From assembly GCA_958402795.1 (NCBI GenBank), contig CATXUX010000060.1:1-14722 (forward strand): a DNA stretch of 14,722 nucleotides. The letters are read 5' to 3'. The notes under the pieces are model-generated. The model was given only the letters and a program-made list of their open reading frames with translations, searched no databases and was not told the origin of the DNA. This document shows, piece after piece, positions 8,584 to 12,875 of this stretch. The position numbers and the translations under genes are program-made. Position 1 is the first letter of the stretch, and every line of letters begins with the position of its first letter. Source of the DNA: an uncultured Lachnospiraceae bacterium (GTDB taxonomy: Bacteria > Bacillota > Clostridia > Lachnospirales > Lachnospiraceae).

Positions 8584-8614
8584 TTTACAAGTAATTTATT
8601 TTGTGAAATAATAT
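8584..8614 (+). promoter_or_regulatory. Weak candidate promoter for the structured RNA / blaI operon, with overlapping dyad
   Basis: TTTACA (8584-8589) and TAATAT (8609-8614), spaced by 19 bases, could drive transcription into the RNA element that begins at 8617. TTAC-AA-GTAA (8585-8594) is a short dyad lying on the -35 hexamer. It recalls the TACA-NN-TGTA dyad of known BlaI/MecI operators but does not match it well. It could be an operator for the BlaI-type repressor encoded downstream. Both calls are tentative. Confidence 0.3.
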
Positions 8615-8616
8615 AA

Positions 8617-8808
8617 ATGATACCAGCGACAAAAGGTCTAAACCCACATGAGCTTGCTCATGAGTGGGTGAAAGGCCTTGGGACGCGCCCCAATATGAGG
8701 ATAAAAGTGGGGCGTAAGCCACACGATATCCGAATTTGGGGTAGGATTGTGGAAGTGCGTAGCACGAAACAATCCGTAGGTATCATAGTTGTGGATTTTT
8801 GACCCCAA
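8617..8808 (+). ncRNA. Candidate structured, pseudoknotted RNA of unknown family
   Basis: This 192-base stretch is richer in GC than its flanks and is filled with exact complementary segments. P1 pairs 8617-8624 (ATGATACC) with 8779-8786. P2 pairs 8635-8639 with 8673-8677. P3 pairs 8642-8653 with 8656-8669, with a GA bulge. P4 pairs 8685-8692 with 8708-8715. P5 pairs 8744-8750 with 8769-8775 and is capped by GTGC/GCAC (8755-8765). Two long-range pairings make pseudoknots: TTGGGGT (8736-8742) with ACCCCAA (8802-8808), outside P1, and GGATA (8699-8703) with TATCC (8727-8731). Single G-U pairs in P2 and P4 favour the plus strand. The order GGTCT..AGGCC followed by GGGACGC (8680-8686) recalls HEARO/IscB omega-RNA, but I cannot confirm this. 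A TnpB-type right-end RNA, another orphan ncRNA or a leader of blaI remain possible. Confidence 0.7.
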
Positions 8809-8819
8809 CATCATATAAA
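8789..8819 (+). promoter_or_regulatory. Weak candidate promoter directly before blaI
   Basis: TTGTGG (8789-8794) and TATAAA (8814-8819), 19 bases apart, could start transcription just before the BlaI-type gene. It overlaps the 3' pseudoknot strand of the RNA element (8802-8808). If it is real, the RNA is not part of the blaI leader. The match is poor. Confidence 0.25.
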
Positions 8820-8842
8820 CGCCTTTATTGGAAGGAGAATTT

Positions 8843-9229
8843 ATGAAAAAACGTTTTACCAAAAAAGAACTTGAAATCATGAAAATTTTATGGAATAGCG
8901 AATCCCCCATGATTGCTTCTGAAATTGCAAATGCCAATAACTCATTGAACATTAATACAGTACATGCATGTCTGCGTAGCTTATCTAAAAAAGAGGCAAT
9001 CAAGGTAGCTAATATTGTCTATAGCGGAACAGTACTAACACGAAGTTATACTCCCATAGTTACCAGTGAAGAGTATTTTGGTGATCTGTATCATGATATT
9101 CTTGGTCAAAAAAAGGACAGCTTATTGATCCGCTCGCTAATAGACACAGAGACCGATATAACAGAATTAGAAAATCTTGAAAAAATAATAGCGCAAAAAA
9201 AGAAAGAATTATCAGAAAGGAGCAACTAG
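8843..9229 (+). CDS. BlaI/MecI family transcriptional repressor
   Basis: This is a winged-helix repressor of 128 residues (Penicillinase_R family). In known systems it represses its own operon until the partner BlaR1-type protease causes its inactivation. The N-terminal domain shows the typical FTKKELEIMKILW start (about 5-17). The recognition-helix region lies around NTVHACLRSLSKK (38-50), with the wing near YSGTVLTRSYTP (60-71). A C-terminal helical dimerisation part rich in E, K and I follows. ATG 8843 is chosen because GGAAGGAG (8830-8837) lies 5 bases upstream; the upstream in-frame TTG would overlap this site. It heads an operon with an M56 peptidase and a secreted peptide. The ABC transporter encoded divergently is a plausible second target. 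Confidence 0.9.
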   Translation: MKKRFTKKELEIMKILWNSESPMIASEIANANNSLNINTVHACLRSLSKKEAIKVANIVYSGTVLTRSYTPIVTSEEYFGDLYHDILGQKKDSLLIRSLIDTETDITELENLEKIIAQKKKELSERSN

Positions 9230-9235
9230 ATGTAA
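9230..9235 (+). promoter_or_regulatory. Start-stop element (ATG-TAA) before the M56 peptidase gene
   Basis: AGAAAGGAG (9214-9222), at the end of the blaI gene, is best spaced (7 bases) to an ATG at 9230 that is followed at once by TAA. The peptidase ATG lies at 9237, 14 bases from the same site, which is long. A ribosome could initiate at the start-stop and then shift or reinitiate at 9237, lowering expression of the peptidase. The layout is seen; the regulatory reading is inference. Confidence 0.4.
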
Positions 9236-9236
9236 T

Positions 9237-10382
9237 ATGACAATTACGTTTGGACCATTTTTTTTATGTTTTTTTATTACTTTTTTGCTCATTTGCTTTT
9301 TGCATTTTATCTTGTATAAAAGTATATCTTTCTCCAAAAATATGATGAATTTCCTCTTTGTAGGTATTTTGGTTATACTGATTAGAATGTTACTCCCATT
9401 CAACTTCCCATTTACGCATTCCATTTATTCCTATCATATTTTGCCGAAGATTATGGAATTTACAACTGAACCATTGGCACATAGCGGTTTAACGGTTCAA
9501 GTTCTTTTATTTGGAATTTGGATTTGTGTTAGTAGCTTATTACTGATACGATTTTTAATTCAATATTGGGAAGTGCATCAATACCTATCTTTATTTTACA
9601 TTCAGAATACTAACGAATGGAAATGGCTATTTAAAATCTGTAATAGCTATTTAAAAAAGCCAATAAAAATTGCTATTATAGATAAATCAATTTCCCCGGC
9701 AATAGTCGGATTATTTAATCCGACATTAATTCTTCCCGATATAAAAAATTTTACTAATGAGGAAATTAAATATATATGCATGCACGAAATATCTCATTTT
9801 AAACAACGCCATTTATGGATATCGTTATTGATGGAACTTATATGCTGTATTCACTGGTGGAATCCTTTAATGAAATACTTAAAAAGAGATTATATGCTTT
9901 TTTTAGAGCTTTCCAATGACTTTCACCTAATTCAATCGTCTCCTAATTTTAACACTATACGTTATGCAGAATTAATTATAAAAGTAGCAAAGCGAATCAC
10001 CCCGAAAAATCCGTCTTGTTTCTGTAGCTCGGCAAATTTTGTTGTAAGGGATAAACCAATCCTAACAACACGTATCAACTACATAATAAACTCTGAGGCA
10101 CCAAAAACTTCTACGAAGATGATGCACTCTTTTTGGGGATGTCTTATTATTTGTTCTGCGATTATTTTTTCGATTTTCTTCGTACCAGAGGTCTCTTATC
10201 GCCAAATGCCCTCTGCTACAGAAAGCGACTGCACAGAGATAACAAAAGATAATGCATTTATTTTAAAAGTCAAAACTGATTATCGTATTTATGTTGATGG
10301 AAAGTATTTTGCAACTATCACTTCCATACCAAAAGAATTAAAAAATATACCAATTTATACCACAGGAGATTATCATGAATAA
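9237..10382 (+). CDS. BlaR1-like M56 family membrane metallopeptidase
   Basis: This membrane protein of 381 residues has segments at about 5-30, 36-55, 85-107 and 297-317. Between the third and fourth lies a cytoplasmic zinc protease domain with HEISH at 183-187, followed by the family's HWWNP (206-210). A probable third ligand is E224 in LELSND. In BlaR1/MecR1 this domain is activated by an outside signal and leads to loss of the BlaI-type repressor. Here the C-terminal extracytoplasmic part is only about 65 residues and has no penicillin-binding domain, so a beta-lactam sensor is not present. The usual CDEAVL-like segment after the third ligand reads NDFHLI. The gene lies 7 bases after blaI and overlaps the following peptide gene by 8 bases. 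The signal it senses is unknown. Confidence 0.88.
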   Translation: MTITFGPFFLCFFITFLLICFLHFILYKSISFSKNMMNFLFVGILVILIRMLLPFNFPFTHSIYSYHILPKIMEFTTEPLAHSGLTVQVLLFGIWICVSSLLLIRFLIQYWEVHQYLSLFYIQNTNEWKWLFKICNSYLKKPIKIAIIDKSISPAIVGLFNPTLILPDIKNFTNEEIKYICMHEISHFKQRHLWISLLMELICCIHWWNPLMKYLKRDYMLFLELSNDFHLIQSSPNFNTIRYAELIIKVAKRITPKNPSCFCSSANFVVRDKPILTTRINYIINSEAPKTSTKMMHSFWGCLIICSAIIFSIFFVPEVSYRQMPSATESDCTEITKDNAFILKVKTDYRIYVDGKYFATITSIPKELKNIPIYTTGDYHE

Positions 10383-10644
10383 AAATAACACTACTTGCAA
10401 ATGTATATTACAAACTTCCATTATTTTCTTACTACTTTTATGTATAAGTCCGTGCTTCCCCGTATCGGCTGCACCTTTTGAAACTGCTATCTCCGAAACC
10501 TATACCAATAACGATAGTTTAGGTATAAAAGTACGGTCTTCTGATGTTGGTTGGAAATATAAATCTGTTAACGGCATCCTATATAAACGTAAATACGATT
10601 ACACATTAAAAAAATGGATTGGAAAATGGATTCGAGTCAACTAA
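10375..10644 (+). CDS. Small secreted basic, Trp/Tyr-rich peptide precursor
   Basis: I do not recognise a named family with certainty. The 89-residue product has a clear signal peptide: a hydrophobic core at about 11-30 and probable cleavage after VSA at 32. This leaves a mature part of about 57 residues. The C-terminal half is strongly basic and aromatic, for example GWKYKSVNGILYKRKYDY (59-76) and KKWIGKWIRVN (79-89), with three Trp and four Tyr in the last 31 residues. Only one Cys pair is present in the signal region and none in the mature part. It is translationally coupled to the M56 gene (8-base overlap, AGGAGA five bases before its ATG). It could be the signal for the M56 protein, a Sec-exported bacteriocin handled by the nearby ABC transporter, or a small wall-binding protein. 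Confidence 0.75.
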   Translation: MNKNNTTCKCILQTSIIFLLLLCISPCFPVSAAPFETAISETYTNNDSLGIKVRSSDVGWKYKSVNGILYKRKYDYTLKKWIGKWIRVN

Positions 10645-10656
10645 ATACTGTTATTT

Positions 10657-10687
10657 TACAGCCTGTGGATAAATACCGCAGGCTGTA
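10657..10687 (+). terminator. Hairpin at the end of the blaI operon
   Basis: TACAGCCTGTGG (10657-10668) pairs with CCGCAGGCTGTA (10676-10687), giving a 12-bp stem with one G-U pair and a 7-base loop, 13 bases after the peptide stop codon. No strong U run follows on either strand (GAACATTATT on plus), so efficiency as an intrinsic terminator is doubtful. Its place at the end of the operon supports the call. Confidence 0.55.
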
Positions 10688-10737
10688 GAACATTATTACT
10701 GCTATTTTTCTCAAGTATACTTTCCGAAGAAAAGTAT

Positions 10738-10866
10738 TTTCTAAGCGTAATGATACTGTTTCCACTTTGCAAATAAAAACGAACCGGAAACAACGCATGC
10801 GCATACCTCCGCGACCGTGATCGCCCACCAGATCCCGTCTAGTCCGAAGAACCGCGGCAGGATCAG
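10738..10866. repeat. 129-bp exact direct repeat, left copy (MATE 3' end)
   Basis: Every base matches 12747-12875, the last 123 coding bases of the MATE gene plus the stop codon and three bases beyond. The two copies bracket the AbiE gene pair. Identity stops three bases outside the stop codon on one side and abruptly at 10866 on the other. Confidence 0.97.
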
Positions 10867-10987
10867 GATTCCTCCGACCACGCCCCAGCCAAAGCCTGCT
10901 ACAAAAAGCGCATCAAACACCATATTTGTCACGCCTGCGGCAACCGTTGCCGCCAGTCCGAGCTTTCTCCTGTTTCATTTGTCCGCC
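10738..10987 (-). pseudogene. Decayed copy of the MATE efflux gene and marR end
   Basis: Three pieces lie in the same order as in the intact locus. 10738-10866 matches 12747-12875 exactly (MATE C terminus). 10874-10965 matches 13507-13598 at 86 of 92 positions (MATE middle, TNMVFDALFVAGFGWGVVG). 10964-10987 matches the 3' end of marR (14096-14132) with a 13-base deletion between two CTGTTTC copies. Large internal MATE parts are gone. The remains of MATE still form an in-frame 63-codon reading frame (10741-10932), but it lacks most membrane segments and no ribosome binding site is evident. It is a remnant of a second MATE-marR allele. Five of the six differences in the middle block are synonymous, so that copy evolved under selection before it decayed. 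Confidence 0.9.
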
Positions 10988-11014
10988 TGTCGTGTCGATA
11001 CCGTCCTAAATCCG

Positions 11015-11043
11015 TTGACAAATCGTGAAATGATTACTATAAT
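11015..11043 (+). promoter_or_regulatory. Consensus promoter of the abiE operon
   Basis: TTGACA (11015-11020) and TATAAT (11038-11043) are both perfect matches to the housekeeping sigma consensus and are separated by exactly 17 bases. Transcription would begin near 11050, about 80 nt before the abiEi ATG. Such a strong promoter fits a toxin-antitoxin operon held down by autorepression. Confidence 0.85.
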
Positions 11044-11091
11044 TTAAATAAAATTCGGCAAGATAGTAAATAGCCGAAAAGCATTTAAATA
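11042..11091 (+). promoter_or_regulatory. Inverted-repeat candidate operator in the abiE leader
   Basis: TTCGGC (11054-11059) and GCCGAA (11073-11078) form an inverted repeat. It is flanked symmetrically by two copies of ATTTAAATA (11042-11050 and 11083-11091). It begins at the -10 element and covers the probable transcription start. Studied AbiEi antitoxins bind inverted repeats in their own promoter, so this is the likely binding site. As RNA it could also form a 6-bp hairpin in the leader. Confidence 0.55.
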
Positions 11092-11132
11092 ATTTTCATG
11101 AATTTGGATATACTGGAATTGAGGTGAGGAAG

Positions 11133-11720
11133 ATGACAAAGACGGCACAGATTTCCAATGACCAGATGATTTTTTCGATTCAAGAACTGAAAGATGAAGG
11201 TTTTTCATATTATAAAATTAATCAGATGGTTGACCAGGGGATCCTGATAAAACTGAATAAGAAATATTATGAAAATGCAAATTTTGATGGTGAGGGATTG
11301 GATTTCTACTATGCTTATGCATTTGTACCAGACGGAGTGATTTGTCTGCTAAGTGCAGCCGTGTATTATAATCTGTCTACTTATCGTCCGGATGCCATTG
11401 ATGTAGCGATTCCGAGAAAAGCAAAGGTATCAACACTACCGGATTGGCCGGAACTGAATGTATGCTATTTTACAGATGACCGATTTGGTGTTGGTATCGT
11501 GACCGTAGAGGATGGAAATAACAGATTTCGTATATATGATATTGAGAAAACTGTTGTGGATATCGTTTTCTACAGGGAAAAAATTGGAATTGAGGAAACC
11601 AAGGAAGTTCTTACAACCTATCTGCATCGGAGTGACCGTAATCTGAATAGGCTAATCAGATATGCGGAGCTGCTCAAATGTGGGGATGTAATGAAAAAGT
11701 ATCTGGAGGTACTGGTATGA
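11133..11720 (+). CDS. abiEi: AbiEi-type antitoxin / transcriptional repressor
   Basis: This is the antitoxin of the type IV toxin-antitoxin and abortive-infection system AbiE. It counters the toxin without a stable complex in studied cases and represses the operon. The 195-residue product begins with a winged-helix domain (about 10-50: FSIQELKDEGFSYYKINQM then GILIKLNKKYY). The C-terminal domain follows, with GVICLLSAAVYYNLST (about 73-88), DAIDVAIPRK and the IYDIEKTVVDIV segment (about 137-148). It ends in a helical DRNLNRLIRYAELL. ATG 11133 is chosen because GAGGTGAGG (11121-11129) lies just upstream; a GTG nine bases earlier lies inside that site. It overlaps abiEii by four bases (ATGA). 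The gene has lower GC than the flanking MATE sequence, in keeping with transfer. Confidence 0.9.
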   Translation: MTKTAQISNDQMIFSIQELKDEGFSYYKINQMVDQGILIKLNKKYYENANFDGEGLDFYYAYAFVPDGVICLLSAAVYYNLSTYRPDAIDVAIPRKAKVSTLPDWPELNVCYFTDDRFGVGIVTVEDGNNRFRIYDIEKTVVDIVFYREKIGIEETKEVLTTYLHRSDRNLNRLIRYAELLKCGDVMKKYLEVLV

Positions 11721-12613
11721 CAAACGCTATATCCGTAAAGGACAGATTAAAGAAACAAGCGATAGAAGAGGGAAAGACTATGCAGGATAAGCTGGTCACA
11801 TATGGTTTGGAGAGAACAATATATAGATTATCTGTTTCAAAATATGCGGAGAAGTTTACACTAAAGGGTGGTATTTTCTTGTATGCACTATTTGATGGAG
11901 AGTATGCCCGTGCAACGATGGATATTGATCTTTTGGCACAGCGTATTCCAAATGATGCTGAGAAAATGAAGAAAGTATTTAATGACATTTTTTCTATAGA
12001 GTGCGATGATGCGTTACGATTTGATCTGAATACGCTTGAGGTTATCAATATAACTGAATTCAAGGAGTATCACGGAGTAAATGTATCTATCATGGGATAT
12101 CTGGACAGAACCAAGGTTCCGGTATCAATAGATATTGGTTTTGATGATGTGGTGTATCCAGAAAGAATGAAAATGGAGTTCCCGGTTCTGCTGGATATGG
12201 AGGTTCCGGAGGTATATGCCTATTCGATTTATTCCGTCATAGCAGAAAAGTTTGAGGCTTTTGTTTCTCTGGGCCTTGCAAATGGTAGATATAAGGATTT
12301 CTATGATATCTATGTTTTGGCTGACAGATATGATCTTAATGGTGTGGAATTGAAGAATGCAATTGTAGAGACTTTTACCCATCGAGGTACCGATTTTAAT
12401 GATATTGCAGCTTTTAATGATGATTTTACCAAGGATGAGATAAGGCAGGGAAGATGGAGAGCCTTTATCAAAAAGAAGAAAGCACTGGTGAAAGTTGACT
12501 TTGAAGAAACTATGCAACTACTAAAAGAATTATTGTTGCCCATCGTGGATTCAATTCATAATGATAATTCCTTTGAGCATACATGGAGTAAAGAAACAAA
12601 AAGTTGGACGTAA
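11717..12613 (+). CDS. abiEii: AbiEii-type nucleotidyltransferase toxin
   Basis: This is the toxin of the AbiE pair, a nucleotidyltransferase of the DNA polymerase beta/MenT type. In related systems it transfers nucleotides to RNA such as tRNA, causing reversible growth arrest on phage infection. The catalytic motif is visible as KGGIFLYALF (50-59) followed by RATMDIDLL (65-73), with D69 and D71 as metal ligands. A further acidic strand, SIDIGFDD, lies at 137-144. Family motifs further on are SVIAEKFEAF (173-182) and RYKDFYDIY (191-199). At 298 residues it has the usual length and looks intact. The start is ATG 11717, overlapping the abiEi stop by ATGA, with GGAGGT six bases before it. The longer reading frame from 11678 lies inside abiEi and is not used. 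Confidence 0.92.
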   Translation: MTNAISVKDRLKKQAIEEGKTMQDKLVTYGLERTIYRLSVSKYAEKFTLKGGIFLYALFDGEYARATMDIDLLAQRIPNDAEKMKKVFNDIFSIECDDALRFDLNTLEVINITEFKEYHGVNVSIMGYLDRTKVPVSIDIGFDDVVYPERMKMEFPVLLDMEVPEVYAYSIYSVIAEKFEAFVSLGLANGRYKDFYDIYVLADRYDLNGVELKNAIVETFTHRGTDFNDIAAFNDDFTKDEIRQGRWRAFIKKKKALVKVDFEETMQLLKELLLPIVDSIHNDNSFEHTWSKETKSWT

Positions 12614-12672
12614 TTACATAAATAGCTTGTATCAAAGCACACATTTAAACAGTCATCCATGAGAGGGAAACC

Positions 12673-12715
12673 GATAAACTCCTCTGTTTTTTATGAAAAA
12701 ACAGAGGAGTTTATC
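12673..12715. terminator. Perfect 20-bp inverted repeat between abiEii and MATE genes
   Basis: The arms 12673-12692 and 12696-12715 are exactly complementary, with a 3-base ATG loop. The fold is nearly the same on both strands and lies between convergent genes, so a bidirectional terminator is the natural reading. The A/T run is inside the stem and only TTATC follows it, so it is not a textbook terminator. Confidence 0.6.
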
Positions 12716-12746
12716 TGCACCCACTATTGATCCTTCCCATTCACAA

Positions 12747-12875
12747 TTTCTAAGCGTAATGATACTGTTTCCACTTTGCAAATAAAAACGAACCGGAAAC
12801 AACGCATGCGCATACCTCCGCGACCGTGATCGCCCACCAGATCCCGTCTAGTCCGAAGAACCGCGGCAGGATCAG
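12747..12875. repeat. 129-bp exact direct repeat, right copy (end of the intact MATE gene)
   Basis: This is the partner of 10738-10866. It holds the last membrane segment and tail of the intact MATE protein (about PRFFGLDGIWW to KWKQYHYA) and the TAG stop. Confidence 0.97.

Larger units (their letters stand above)
8372..8616. other. AT-rich divergent intergenic region
   Basis: About 245 bases of very AT-rich DNA separate the ABC transporter from the structured RNA and the blaI operon. No gene is seen. It contains the candidate minus-strand promoter at 8507-8535 and a weak plus-strand promoter with an overlapping dyad near 8584-8614, each listed separately. The sharp change in base composition at about 8617 marks the start of the structured RNA. 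Confidence 0.6.

Noticed and set aside
8642..8669. Hairpin as a lone intrinsic terminator
   Set aside because: No T run follows, and it is embedded in a larger fold with crossing helices.
8617..8802. 61-codon reading frame over the structured RNA
   Set aside because: No ribosome binding site precedes it, the product resembles nothing I know, and the DNA is explained by nested RNA pairings. It begins inside the closing helix.
10741..10932. 63-codon reading frame as a real small membrane protein
   Set aside because: It is the in-frame leftover of a deleted MATE gene, without a ribosome binding site; listed as pseudogene.
10645..11050. Insertion-sequence or integrase remains near the AbiE unit
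   Set aside because: No transposase-like reading frame, terminal inverted repeats or target duplication could be seen; all repeated sequence there belongs to the MATE-marR copy.
11678..11716. Upstream ATG for AbiEii inside abiEi
   Set aside because: ATG 11717 has GGAGGT at the right distance and the common ATGA overlap; the earlier ATG has no such site.
11674..12063. Antisense reading frames over abiEii
   Set aside because: Shadows of the coding strand with no sign of translation signals.
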